Assembly (NCBI GenBank): GCA_014695175.1 | Contig: JACJNV010000341.1 | Location: 1-63,617 of the forward strand | Source: Microcoleus sp. FACHB-DQ6 | GTDB taxonomy: Bacteria; Cyanobacteriota; Cyanobacteriia; Cyanobacteriales; Microcoleaceae | Direction of reading: 5' to 3' | DNA length: 63,617 nt | Shown: piece after piece, positions 50,729 through 59,595 of the stretch | Layout of the letters: every line of letters begins with the position of its first letter | How positions within the stretch are numbered: the first letter of the stretch is position 1 | Translations under genes and position numbers: made by a program | Notes under the pieces: generated by a model | Told to the model about the DNA's origin: nothing | The model's input: the letters and a program-made list of their open reading frames with translations, nothing else | Database searches by the model: none

Positions 50729-53257
50729 ATGACAGAACCTAGCGGGCGATCTCTGAGGCTATCGCCAACTCAACTGAAAAACGCGGACAGCGCATTAGCA
50801 AAATTTGGTAGCAAATCTGATTTGGCTGCTCAATTAAAGATGTCGCGTACCACCATCAACAATTTTTTCAAAGGTGAACCTGTTCAGCGCAAGCAGTTTC
50901 TTTGCATCTGCAAAAAGCTCAAACTGAAATGGGAACCCGACGCTGAACAGGTTCAGGAGAAAGGTAAACCACCGAATTCACTGTCAAATCTGCCTGCCGA
51001 GAGCGTCAAATATCCTGTTGATGCGTTAGTTCAGCAGGTACGATCGCGCCTCCACGATCGCATCCAACGGTTGCACGGCACTATGCCGCTTTGCGGGATC
51101 GATCGTTGGGTGCCGTTGGGTGACTTATTTGTGGATGTCAATATTCTGGAGGAACTCAGTAGTAGTCGTAAATCCGAATTGGATGATTTGTGGCAGGACT
51201 TCAGCCAAAATCCCAGCTACCGCAGTTTGGATCGCATTGGTTTGGGCAAACAGCTAAAACGGGTATCAGGTTTAGAGGTGCTGGCAAAGAATGCGAACCT
51301 GATGGTGGTGGGCAAACCGGGTTCGGGAAAGACCACGTATTTGCAGCGAGTGGTGATGGAGTGTAATGCAGGAAATTTACAAGCGCACCTGATTCCCGTA
51401 TTGATTAAACTGCGAGAGTTTGTGGACGATGGGCGTGAGGTTGCCTACTCGCTAGACGATTATCTAGAGGGATGCTGGCGGTTATCGGATGCCGAAACTC
51501 AATTGGTACTAGATCGAGGTCGGGCGCTGGTGCTGCTGGATGGGTTGGATGAAGTGACGGGAGAAGATGGGAAGAACATTGCGAAGGAAATCAAGCGGTT
51601 TGCTCGTGCTTATCCGCAGGTGCAGGTAATTGTAACTTGTCGAACGCAGAGTCAGGAATCGCGGTTTGAGCGGTTTGATTATGTGGAGGTGGCGGATTTT
51701 AATGAGTCGCAGGTGCGATCGTTTTCAGAACATTGGTTTAAGACGGTGATGCGGGATGAGTCAGGAGGATTGGCAAAAGCGCGAGAGTTTTTAGAACAAC
51801 TATTTTTAGAGGCAAATAAGCCGATTCGGGAGTTAGCGATTACGCCGATTTTGCTGAGTTTGACTTGTGCAGTGTTTCACCAAACGGGGAAGTTTTACTC
51901 GAAGCGTTCCCAGCTTTATGAAGAAGGGTTGAAGTTATTGCTAGAGCAGTGGGACGAACGTAGGGGAATCGAGCGAGATGAAATTTATCGCGATTTGTCG
52001 GTAGAGCGGAAGCTGGAGTTATTGAGCCATTTGGCGGTGAAGAAGTTTGAGCAAGAGCAATATGTGTTATTTGAGCAGGTGGAGATTGAAGAGTATATTG
52101 CGGAGTTTTTGGGGATTGGGCAGCGGGATAGTCGAGCGGTGTTGAGGGCGATGGAAGCGCACCATGGATTGTTGATTAAGCGAAGTGAGAAAGTTTGGTC
52201 GTTTTCACACCTGACGTTTCAAGAGTATTTAGTAGCGAAGTGGTTTTGTAAGCTATCCGAGCTAGAAAAATTCGTAAATCACATTACAGAGAGGCCGTGG
52301 AAAGAAATATTTTTGCTGACAATTGAATTACTGAAAGACTCTAGCACTCATCTTGAATTTATTAATATAAGAGTTATAGAAATACAAAGAGACATCACTA
52401 TTGTAGGCGAAATTATTGACTGGATAGATCGAAAATCTAACTTAGCAGCTCTAGAAATCAATCATTGGATAAGTATGAGTAGAAAAATGCTTGACGCTGT
52501 TGATTTAGGAAAAGATATTGTAACTTTATCAAGTGAATATTTGAAAAAAAGTAGTTTTACTGCTGGGTTAATATCTGAATGTAGGTGTTTTTATTTCGAT
52601 TTATTTAATGCTTACAGCATTTCTGATGGATTTATATCGGATGCGAATATATTAAATCATTTATCCCTATACAATAGACTCAACAAGGAAGTAATAGATT
52701 TTGTTTTGATATTTGATAATTTACTTTATTGGTTAATAAGATCTCTTCCCTCGTTTCCTTTTTTTCTCAGGGATTATTGTGTTCTACACCAAAAAATTAA
52801 TGAACTAGAAAAATGCTTACTCCAAATTTTTAACATCATTAAGGCTGCTAGTAGTCGAGGAATATTTTTTAATGAGATTTATGAAAAACTACTTTGTTTA
52901 TGGAATAAAATGCTTATTATTAAAAGTAAATCGATTGCAAGTGAAAAAGATAGGGAAGGTCGTGAAATTATCGATTTATGGAATAATTTGTTTAACGAGT
53001 CTAAAAATGAAGGTTTTTTGAATTTATTAAAAAATACTATAGGCAGCAACAGAGACATTCCTCACCAATGGTTACTTGATGACAAACAGAAAGAAGATTT
53101 AAGTAGATATTATGAAGCAAATAAGTTATTAGTTGATTGTCTTATTATTGCTCTGAAATTTAACAGCGTTAGTACAAAAATAGGAGATACAATCAAAGAA
53201 AACTTATTGCTCCCGATCGCCGAACTAGAAAAACGCAAACGTGAAAAAGCAGAGTAG
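50729..53257 (+). CDS. bacterial NACHT NTPase with N-terminal HTH (candidate antiphage STAND protein)
   Basis: 842 residues. N-terminal HTH (about 14-70: KSDLAAQLKMSRTTINNFFK), an Arg-rich linker (VQQVRSRLHDRIQRLHG) shared by cyanobacterial NACHT proteins, then NACHT: Walker A VVGKPGSGKTTYLQ (193-206), Walker B ALVLLDGLDEV (266-276) and sensor VIVTCRTQ (Arg about 305). Winged-helix/arm includes TPILLSLTCAVFH and FSHLTFQEYLVAKWF (about 495). The C-terminal 330 residues match nothing I recognise and the DNA turns sharply A+T-rich from about 52260. bNACHT proteins detect phage products and trigger protective responses; that role here is inference. A hairpin terminator follows. Confidence 0.85.
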   Translation: MTEPSGRSLRLSPTQLKNADSALAKFGSKSDLAAQLKMSRTTINNFFKGEPVQRKQFLCICKKLKLKWEPDAEQVQEKGKPPNSLSNLPAESVKYPVDALVQQVRSRLHDRIQRLHGTMPLCGIDRWVPLGDLFVDVNILEELSSSRKSELDDLWQDFSQNPSYRSLDRIGLGKQLKRVSGLEVLAKNANLMVVGKPGSGKTTYLQRVVMECNAGNLQAHLIPVLIKLREFVDDGREVAYSLDDYLEGCWRLSDAETQLVLDRGRALVLLDGLDEVTGEDGKNIAKEIKRFARAYPQVQVIVTCRTQSQESRFERFDYVEVADFNESQVRSFSEHWFKTVMRDESGGLAKAREFLEQLFLEANKPIRELAITPILLSLTCAVFHQTGKFYSKRSQLYEEGLKLLLEQWDERRGIERDEIYRDLSVERKLELLSHLAVKKFEQEQYVLFEQVEIEEYIAEFLGIGQRDSRAVLRAMEAHHGLLIKRSEKVWSFSHLTFQEYLVAKWFCKLSELEKFVNHITERPWKEIFLLTIELLKDSSTHLEFINIRVIEIQRDITIVGEIIDWIDRKSNLAALEINHWISMSRKMLDAVDLGKDIVTLSSEYLKKSSFTAGLISECRCFYFDLFNAYSISDGFISDANILNHLSLYNRLNKEVIDFVLIFDNLLYWLIRSLPSFPFFLRDYCVLHQKINELEKCLLQIFNIIKAASSRGIFFNEIYEKLLCLWNKMLIIKSKSIASEKDREGREIIDLWNNLFNESKNEGFLNLLKNTIGSNRDIPHQWLLDDKQKEDLSRYYEANKLLVDCLIIALKFNSVSTKIGDTIKENLLLPIAELEKRKREKAE

Positions 53258-53292
53258 GGCAATTGGCTATAAATCGTGTATTATCTAATTTC

Positions 53293-53320
53293 GGCAGGGT
53301 TTATTTGAATAAACCGTGCC
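53293..53320 (+). terminator. hairpin after the NACHT gene
   Basis: GGCA-GGGTTTATT-TG-AATAAACC-GTGCC, about 11-12 pairs, followed by TTGAG. Lies 36 bp after the NACHT stop and 50 bp before glyQ. Confidence 0.6.
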
Positions 53321-53369
53321 TTGAGTATGCTTAAATAAGTTGAGACACATACTAGCCATATTTAAACCA

Positions 53370-54248
53370 GTGAACTTTCAATCAGTCATTGCCACCTTAA
53401 ACAAATTCTGGAGCGATCGAGGCTGCCTGATCGCCCAATCCTACGACACAGAAAAAGGTGCAGGAACCATGAATCCCCACACCTTTCTCAGAGCAATCGG
53501 CCCCGAACCTTGGTCTGTCGCCTACATCGAACCCTGTCGCCGCCCCACCGACGGACGCTACGGCGAAAATCCCAACCGCTTCCAACATTACTATCAATAT
53601 CAAGTTTTAATTAAACCCTCTCCTCCCAACATCCAAGACATCTATTTAGACTCCCTCAGAGCATTAGGAATTAGCCCAGAAGACCACGACATTCGTTTCG
53701 TAGAAGACAACTGGGAATCGCCCACCCTCGGAGCTTGGGGCGTCGGCTGGGAAGTCTGGCTCGACGGCATGGAAATCACCCAATTTACCTACTTTCAACA
53801 GTGCGGTAGCATTGACTGTCGCCCCGTCTCCATTGAAATTACCTACGGACTAGAACGCCTCGCAATGTATCTCCAAGAAGTCGATGCTATGACGAAAATT
53901 CAGTGGAAAGATGGCATAACTTACGGCGACGTTCACCTGCAAGGAGAAATAGAACAGTGTACTTATAACTTTGAAGCTTCCAATCCAGAATTGCTGTTTA
54001 CTCTATTTGGATTGTACGAGCAAGAAGCCGAACAATTGACCAAAAAAGGATTGGTTTTGCCTAGCCTTGATTATGTGTTAAAATGTTCTCACACTTTCAA
54101 TTTACTCGATGCTAGAGGTGTGATTTCGGTAACTGAAAGAACTCGGTATATCACCAAAATTCGCAATTTGGCGCGGCGAGTGGCTCAGCTTTATTTGGAA
54201 CAGCGCGAAAAGCTGGGTTTTCCTTTAGAAAAAGCTGTAAAAGTTTGA
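53370..54248 (+). CDS. glyQ: glycyl-tRNA synthetase alpha subunit
   Basis: 292 residues from the GTG at 53370 ([20 protein letters not shown]), chosen because GlyQ proteins start there; the frame stays open to TTG 53340. Class II catalytic subunit of the bacterial alpha2-beta2 enzyme: [40 protein letters not shown] (motif 2-like loop), [18 protein letters not shown] and [16 protein letters not shown] (motif 3). Full length. glyS is not adjacent, which is usual in cyanobacteria. Confidence 0.96.
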   Translation: MNFQSVIATLNKFWSDRGCLIAQSYDTEKGAGTMNPHTFLRAIGPEPWSVAYIEPCRRPTDGRYGENPNRFQHYYQYQVLIKPSPPNIQDIYLDSLRALGISPEDHDIRFVEDNWESPTLGAWGVGWEVWLDGMEITQFTYFQQCGSIDCRPVSIEITYGLERLAMYLQEVDAMTKIQWKDGITYGDVHLQGEIEQCTYNFEASNPELLFTLFGLYEQEAEQLTKKGLVLPSLDYVLKCSHTFNLLDARGVISVTERTRYITKIRNLARRVAQLYLEQREKLGFPLEKAVKV

Positions 54249-54261
54249 GTTTGAGTTGGAT

Positions 54262-54383
54262 TGTGGGGCGGGCATCTTGCCTGCCTTAAGAACGGGCTCT
54301 CCGGCCCGTTCCACAAAGAGTGAGTTGGATTGTGGAGTGGGCATCTTGCCTGCCTCAAGAACGGGCAAGATGCCCGTTCCACG
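54262..54383. repeat. cluster of dispersed palindromic repeats
   Basis: GGGCATCTTGCCTGCC, GAACGGGCTCTCCGGCCCGT and GAACGGGCAAGATGCCCGTTCC occur within 122 bp, with CACAAAGAGTGAGTTGGATT spacers, between glyQ and the ABC gene. Same family as 19808, 20714 and 59155. Confidence 0.9.
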
Positions 54384-54407
54384 AAAGCCATATTTTTAAT
54401 TAATTAA

Positions 54408-55175
54408 ATGCCTAATTATTCGGAAAATAATACAGAAACAAATCCTCAACTGCGAATTGATAATGTTAGTTTAAAAACACCGATCGCCTCAAGTCATTTG
54501 TTGGAAAATATATCGTTTCAGGTACACAAGGGATCTCGCGTGGCAATTGTTGGCCCTTCAGGTGCCGGCAAAACAACGCTGTTGCGCTTGCTAAATCGGC
54601 TCAGCACTCCCACCAGCGGCTCGATTTATCTGGAAAATACAGAATATCGGCAAATACCTGCGATCGAACTCCGCAAACAAATCACCCTCATCCTGCAAGA
54701 ATCCAAGCTTTTGGGAATGTCGGTGCGAGAAGCATTGGCTTATCCTTTGAAGCTGCGGGGCGTGACTTCATCAAACATTGCTGAGAGAATTAGCGGGGCG
54801 ATCGAACAACTGCACATACCCCAAGAATGGCTCAATCGCAGCGAATTGCAGCTTTCCACAGGCCAAAAACAGCTCGTGGCGATCGCCCGCGGCATCATCC
54901 TGCAACCAAAAATCTTGCTTTTAGACGAGCCAACATCCGCCCTAGACGCAGGAAAAGCCGCCCACCTTTTGCAAGTATTGACACAGCTAACAAACGGCCA
55001 AACCACAATTGTAATGGTAAACCATCAGTTAGAATTAGCCGAGCAATTTAGCACGCGAATTCTGCATTTACAGCGCGGAAAGCTCATTGAAGATTTGCCC
55101 TCTCATCAAATAAATTGGGTGCAACTGCGGCAAAATTTAATCCAAGCAGAAGCAGAAGCCCAACAACAATGGTGA
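54408..55175 (+). CDS. ABC transporter ATP-binding protein (FetA/YbbL-like)
   Basis: 255 residues, a complete ABC ATPase: Walker A GPSGAGKTTLLRLL (about 49-62), Q-loop ITLILQESKLLGMSV, signature LSTGQKQLVAIARG, Walker B ILLLDEPTSALD and switch His VMVNHQLE. Short length and the LRLLNRLSTPTSGSI / EALAYPLKLRG stretches resemble FetA (YbbL) of the iron/peroxide-linked FetAB exporter. No permease gene adjoins, so its membrane partner must be elsewhere. Ends 202 bp before a convergent MFS gene. Confidence 0.88.
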   Translation: MPNYSENNTETNPQLRIDNVSLKTPIASSHLLENISFQVHKGSRVAIVGPSGAGKTTLLRLLNRLSTPTSGSIYLENTEYRQIPAIELRKQITLILQESKLLGMSVREALAYPLKLRGVTSSNIAERISGAIEQLHIPQEWLNRSELQLSTGQKQLVAIARGIILQPKILLLDEPTSALDAGKAAHLLQVLTQLTNGQTTIVMVNHQLELAEQFSTRILHLQRGKLIEDLPSHQINWVQLRQNLIQAEAEAQQQW

Positions 55176-55223
55176 ACAAATATTTGCTTGGTTTAACCTC
55201 TGGTTGCGTAATTAATTTGGATT

Positions 55224-55260
55224 TTTTAACCGCAGAGGGCGCAGAGGGCGCAGAGAAAGA
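55224..55260. repeat. AACCGCAGAGGGCGCAGAGG dispersed unit
   Basis: TTTAACCGCAGAGGGCGCAG followed by another GGGCGCAGAG, downstream of the ABC gene. A relative (TTTAACCGCAGATGAACGCGG) follows pntB at about 61008, and the opposite strand form is near 10636 (CGCGTTCTTGGCGTCTTAGC). Confidence 0.6.
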
Positions 55261-55377
55261 GAAGATAAGAGGGAAAGAGAGAAGTTTACAAATTGCTGAG
55301 GATTGCTAGAGATACAGTCAGATATTAGCTTTGGGAATCTTGTTTAATGTTGGCCTTTGTGATTTTACGCTAAATCG

Positions 55378-56649
55378 CTACTGCGGTATTAAACCCATTT
55401 TTTGATAAAGTGGCCGGACTAAGTTTTTTAAAGCTGGCAACTGTTTGGTAAAAACAATGGAGCCTATAACACAAATTATACCTCCAATGATGACTGTATT
55501 GGGAGCGCCGATATAATTGGCCAATCCGCCGGCAACTAAATTCCCAAACGGTGTCACTCCAAAAAATGCCATCGTGTATATGCTCATCACTCTTCCGCGT
55601 TTGTCGTCTTCCACAATTGTTTGCAAAAATGTGTTTCCTCCTGCAAATTGGATAATGAAACCAAACCCCACAAACAACATCATGATTAAAGACAGCCACA
55701 AGACGCGGGACAAACCAAAACCTATCAGTCCGAATCCCATAATTGCCGGTGACATCGCAATCAATTTGCCGAGGCCAACTATACTTTTGCGAGAAATCAA
55801 ATAAATCGCCCCCCCAAAGGCTCCCACTCCAGAAGCAGCCATCAAAAATCCTAGAGTTTGTGCGTCGCCTTGCAGAATTTTGGTGGCAAAAATGGGGACT
55901 AAAACTGTGTGGGACATTCCCGCAAAACTGACTAATGCTAATAGCAATAAAATTGCTCTAATCGGGGGAAACCCGAAGGCATAAACGAATCCTTCTTTTA
56001 ATCTTTGTAAGGGTTTGGTATTAGTTGCGGCAATTTTACGGGCTTTGATCTGCATCGCTAATAAGCCTGCAATTACAGCGATGTAGCTGAGTCCGTCAAT
56101 GAGAAAGCAATAACTTGGCCCGACTGTAGCTATTAGCAAACCTGCAATCGCTGGGCCGATTAGTCGGGCTCCGTTGAACATGGAAGCGTTGAGGGCGATC
56201 GCATTTGCTAAATCTTCTTTCTTTTCTACAAGTTCCGGCACAAAAGCTTGCCGTGCCGGCGCGTCAAAGGCATTAATTGCGCCTTGGAAGAAACTCAGTA
56301 CCAGGATCTGCCAAATGTTAACGACTCCTGTTAGCGCTAAAAATGCTAGCGCTAAGGATTGAACCATCGCTAATATTTGAGTGGCAATTATCACTCGGTG
56401 GCGGTTCCAGCGATCGATTAATACTCCTGCAAAAGGCAGTAAAATTAATGTGGGGATTTGACTTGTAAATCCCACCACGCCGAGCATCCAAGGCGAATCG
56501 CTCAAATTGTAGACAAGCCAAACAGTAGCGACTTGCGTCATCCAACTGCCAATCAGTGAGAGGCCTTGTCCTGCAAAAAACAGGCGATAATTTCTCGATC
56601 GCAGCGCTGGAGGAATTTGTATTGTTTTGATTTTTGCTAGTAGATTCAT
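55378..56649 (-). CDS. MFS transporter (EntS-like exporter)
   Basis: 423 residues, 11-12 predicted transmembrane helices. The start LRSRNYRLFFAGQGLSLIGS and WMTQVATVWLVYNLSDSPWM, then LLPFAGVLIDRWNRHRVIIA (MFS motif A) and FDAPARQAFVPELV are hallmarks of the enterobactin-exporter (EntS)/DHA3 group. Likely exports a siderophore or drug-like molecule; no biosynthesis genes are nearby. Monocistronic; the region between it and the DUF2808 gene contains repeat-like TAGGGGCAGTCCCT words. Confidence 0.88.
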   Translation of the reverse strand: MNLLAKIKTIQIPPALRSRNYRLFFAGQGLSLIGSWMTQVATVWLVYNLSDSPWMLGVVGFTSQIPTLILLPFAGVLIDRWNRHRVIIATQILAMVQSLALAFLALTGVVNIWQILVLSFFQGAINAFDAPARQAFVPELVEKKEDLANAIALNASMFNGARLIGPAIAGLLIATVGPSYCFLIDGLSYIAVIAGLLAMQIKARKIAATNTKPLQRLKEGFVYAFGFPPIRAILLLLALVSFAGMSHTVLVPIFATKILQGDAQTLGFLMAASGVGAFGGAIYLISRKSIVGLGKLIAMSPAIMGFGLIGFGLSRVLWLSLIMMLFVGFGFIIQFAGGNTFLQTIVEDDKRGRVMSIYTMAFFGVTPFGNLVAGGLANYIGAPNTVIIGGIICVIGSIVFTKQLPALKNLVRPLYQKMGLIPQ

Positions 56650-56936
56650 GCGAGATTACGGCTAGAGCAATCCTATTTGATTTGTAAACATTTTTTAGGG
56701 TAGCGTCCCTGAGCCTACCCCTAATTAGCCAAGGGCAACCATCGAGGGACTGCCCCTAGACTCATTATTACGAATCATTGAGAATTGCGATATGAGCCGA
56801 AAGTTCTATTTTACAGCTCCCGAAAACCCGGATTTCAGTATTGTTAAATTTTTGCCCGCAGCAAAACGATCGCCACATTTAATTGTTCTGTCGCGATCGC
56901 TTGACTAACGAGAAATTACTTCCCCGAATCCTTCCC

Positions 56937-57449
56937 TCAATTAATGCTCAACAGCCAAGTACCGAGGTAACGCAGCAAGGGAACGTCACCGGGGGTGCGG
57001 ATGCGGACGTTGAAATGGTACATTCCGCCCGGAGATGGGTTTCTGACGTTGGAGAGTACAACCTCAACATTGTTGCCGGCGGCAATTGGCTCTTTGGGAT
57101 AAATTTCTATGAAACGATTTTCTTTGTCCCAGATTACTTCTTGCAATTCTATTGTTTTGTCTTTGACGCGCACTTTAATGTCTTTTTGGTCAAATTCGCC
57201 TTTGTAGTAGTCTGGATAGGATATGTTCAGTTGGGCGATCGCCAAACTTACTTTTTTGGAAGGAATTCGCAGCCGATATCTATCGCCGCTCATCCCGGCT
57301 GTACCGTAATCCAAGCGATAGCTTAATTGGTTGGCCCGCTCGGGGCCGCCGAAAATCGTCAATCCTGGCATCGACTGGGCTAAACTGATGGCGGGCAATC
57401 CAGCCACCAAGCAACCTGTAACCGCTAGTGCTGAAAATAATCGTCGCAT
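56937..57449 (-). CDS. secreted DUF2808 protein
   Basis: 170 residues. Signal peptide: MRRLFSALAVTGCLVAGLPA then ISLAQS, cleavage likely after LAQ. The mature part is the cyanobacterial DUF2808 domain: YRLRIPSKKVSLAIAQLNIS, GEFDQKDIKVRVKDK, IEIYPKEPIAAGNNVEVVLS, RNPSPGGMYHFNVRI. Beta-rich, periplasmic or exported; function unknown. Has its own promoter region upstream of 57449. Confidence 0.88.
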   Translation of the reverse strand: MRRLFSALAVTGCLVAGLPAISLAQSMPGLTIFGGPERANQLSYRLDYGTAGMSGDRYRLRIPSKKVSLAIAQLNISYPDYYKGEFDQKDIKVRVKDKTIELQEVIWDKENRFIEIYPKEPIAAGNNVEVVLSNVRNPSPGGMYHFNVRIRTPGDVPLLRYLGTWLLSIN

Positions 57450-57894
57450 AACAACTCCTCTAATTAAACTCTTGGTGAACCTTAAATATTGCTCGCCCGA
57501 AATTTGCGATCGTGCCTACAATAATATCGAATGTCTCAGCAATTTGATGAGGGCGAGCGACCGGCGGCTGAGGTCACTTTTTTTTGCGTAATTTTTGCGT
57601 AATACTGATAACAGACATTCAAACTACATAAGTAGGCGACATAAAATTATATCATAATCGGTGGCAAACTTAACAATTTAGCGAATTTGAATGTATAAGA
57701 TAAGTTAAAGATACGGGTCGAATTTGGGCGATCGGCTTTAGTATCAACGAGAGAAGTTTAGGGGAACGGCTGCTTCAATGTAAAGCAAGGCATCGGGCGA
57801 TTAAAAATCGCACTTCAAGAAACCTGCGGAGGCAGGTTTTGTCTGTGTAGGCGCGGTTTCAACCGTCCTAGGAAGGCTTAAATAAGGAGAGTGT
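57450..57894. other. 445-bp divergent promoter region upstream of pntA
   Basis: Contains TGTGTAGGCGCGGTTTCAACC at 57844-57864 (dispersed unit related to 1203), GGGCGATTAAAAATCGC near 57796 and an A+T-rich section (57610-57720) suited to promoters for the divergent DUF2808 and pnt genes. No gene. Confidence 0.5.
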
Positions 57895-59043
57895 ATGAAA
57901 TTAGCGATCGCAAAAGAAATAGCAGCAGGGGAACGCCGGGTGGCTTTAGTACCCGACGCTGTAGCCCGATTAGTCAAACAGGGCGTCGAAGTTTGGGTTG
58001 AGGCCGGTGCCGGCGCACAATCCTTTTTCTCGGATCTTGCTTACGAAGAAGCGGGAGCTCAGGTTGTCGCCGATACCGCTAAGCTGTGGGGCGAAGCCGA
58101 TGTCGTCGTGAAAATCGGGGCCCTGCAAGAATCAGAAGTTCATCAACTCCGGGAAGGAGGCGTTTTCATCGGATTTTTGAATCCTCTGGGAGATCCAGCT
58201 TTAGTGCAGCGTTTAGCCGATCGCAAAGTAACGGCATTCAGCATGGAAATGATCCCGCGCACCAGCCGCGCTCAAAGCATGGATGCACTGTCATCTCAGG
58301 GTAACGTCGCCGGTTACAAAGCGGTACTGATCGCAGCCGCTGCTTTGCCCAAATATTTCCCGATGCTGACAACGGCGGCGGGTACGATTCGCCCCGCGAA
58401 AATATTGGTAATGGGTGTGGGCGTTGCGGGCTTGCAGGCGATCGCCACGGCGCGCCGTTTGGGTGCGGTAGTCGAAGCTTTCGACATCCGCCCGGAAACA
58501 AAAGAACAAGTGCAAAGTTTGGGCGCTAAATTCCTTGATGTCGAACTCAAGGAAGAAACCGTCGCCGCCGGAGGTTATGCTAAAGAGCTATCAGAAGCGG
58601 CTAAAGAATACACCCGCCAAGTGCTCACCCAACACGTCAGCGCTTCCGATGCAGTGATTACAACCGCTCAAGTTCCCGGCAGAAAAGCACCTATTTTAGT
58701 TACTAGAGAAATGGTTTCTCAAATGAAGCCCGGCTCGGTAATTGTTGACCTCGCGGGCGAACAAGGCGGCAATTGCGAATGCACGGAAGCGGGGAAAGAA
58801 GTTGAATGGAACGGCGTTAATGTCATCGGCCCGATTAATGTGCCCTCGTCGATGCCTGTCCACGCTAGCGAAACTTACTCGAAGAATATCTCCTCTTTAC
58901 TTCAGTTGATGGTGAAAGATAAGGAACTCAATTTGAATTTTGAAGACGATATCATTGCTGGTGCTTGCGTTGCCCGCGACGGTGAGGTTAGCAACCAGCG
59001 AGTTCGCGATGCTTTGGCCGCTCAGGCATCAGCCGTCAGTTAG
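57895..59043 (+). CDS. pntA: NAD(P) transhydrogenase alpha subunit, part 1 (PntAA; NAD(H)-binding dI)
   Basis: 382 residues; AGGAG about 6 bp before ATG 57895. Soluble domain I of the proton-translocating transhydrogenase, which passes hydride between NAD(H) and NADP(H): KEIAAGERRVALVPDAVARL, SMEMIPRTSRAQSMDALSSQ, RPAKILVMGVGVAGLQAIAT (dinucleotide fold) and MPVHASETYSKNISSLL. The alpha subunit is split, as usual in cyanobacteria, with the membrane part encoded by the next gene. Confidence 0.96.
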   Translation: MKLAIAKEIAAGERRVALVPDAVARLVKQGVEVWVEAGAGAQSFFSDLAYEEAGAQVVADTAKLWGEADVVVKIGALQESEVHQLREGGVFIGFLNPLGDPALVQRLADRKVTAFSMEMIPRTSRAQSMDALSSQGNVAGYKAVLIAAAALPKYFPMLTTAAGTIRPAKILVMGVGVAGLQAIATARRLGAVVEAFDIRPETKEQVQSLGAKFLDVELKEETVAAGGYAKELSEAAKEYTRQVLTQHVSASDAVITTAQVPGRKAPILVTREMVSQMKPGSVIVDLAGEQGGNCECTEAGKEVEWNGVNVIGPINVPSSMPVHASETYSKNISSLLQLMVKDKELNLNFEDDIIAGACVARDGEVSNQRVRDALAAQASAVS

Positions 59044-59301
59044 ATTCTGTCGTTATGAGGCACAGTCCGGCAAGGGTTGAAACCCCTGCCTCAAAGCTAA
59101 AGTCCTCGCTATGAGGACTGAAGAACTGATTAAATATCTCCAAAAAAGGCTTTTTTGAACAGGCAAGAGGCCTGTTCCACAAGAATTATTGGAGAGGTCT
59201 ATTAGTCCTCTTAAGAGGACTTGGGCTATTAGCCAGGGAATTCATTCCCTGGCGGACGCAACCGGGAACGAGTTATTTCCAATTACCAATTACCAATTGT
59301 T
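59044..59301. repeat. 258-bp pntA1-pntA2 spacer filled with dispersed repeats
   Basis: Includes GAACAGGCAAGAGGCCTGTT at about 59157 (palindromic family), paired GTCCTC/GAGGAC words, GGAATTCATTCCCTGGCGG at 59238 and ATTACCAATTACCAATT (59282). It splits an otherwise tight operon and may modulate pntA2-pntB expression. Confidence 0.7.
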
Positions 59302-59595
59302 ATGGCAGAAGGATTGATTGCAGGTTTAGTGGTGTTTACTCTGGCGTCGTTTGTGGGATTTGAAGTAATCAATAAAGTCCCACCGACGCTGCACACACCT
59401 TTGATGTCGGGTTCCAATGCGATTTCGGGAATTGCCGTTTTAGGCGCAATTCTGATTTCGGGTCAAGGCAATGTGACTGTTACTTCGATTTTGGGGACGA
59501 TCGCGATCGCCCTGGCCACAATTAACGTAGTCGGCGGTTTCTTAGTAACCGATCGAATGCTGCAAATGTTCAAGAAAAAAGAGGTTAAAGCGTGA
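59302..59595 (+). CDS. NAD(P) transhydrogenase alpha subunit, part 2 (PntAB; membrane part)
   Basis: 97 residues, three transmembrane helices: LIAGLVVFTLASFVGFEVI, AISGIAVLGAILISG, ILGTIAIALATINVVGGFLV, and the conserved PPTLHTPLMSGSNAISG loop. Part of the proton channel with PntB. Its TGA overlaps the GTG start of pntB (GTGA, 59592-59595). Confidence 0.95.
   Translation: MAEGLIAGLVVFTLASFVGFEVINKVPPTLHTPLMSGSNAISGIAVLGAILISGQGNVTVTSILGTIAIALATINVVGGFLVTDRMLQMFKKKEVKA

Noticed and set aside
57895-59595. Possible frameshift splitting the transhydrogenase alpha subunit
   Set aside because: The split into two alpha genes is the normal arrangement in cyanobacteria and both ORFs have proper ends.
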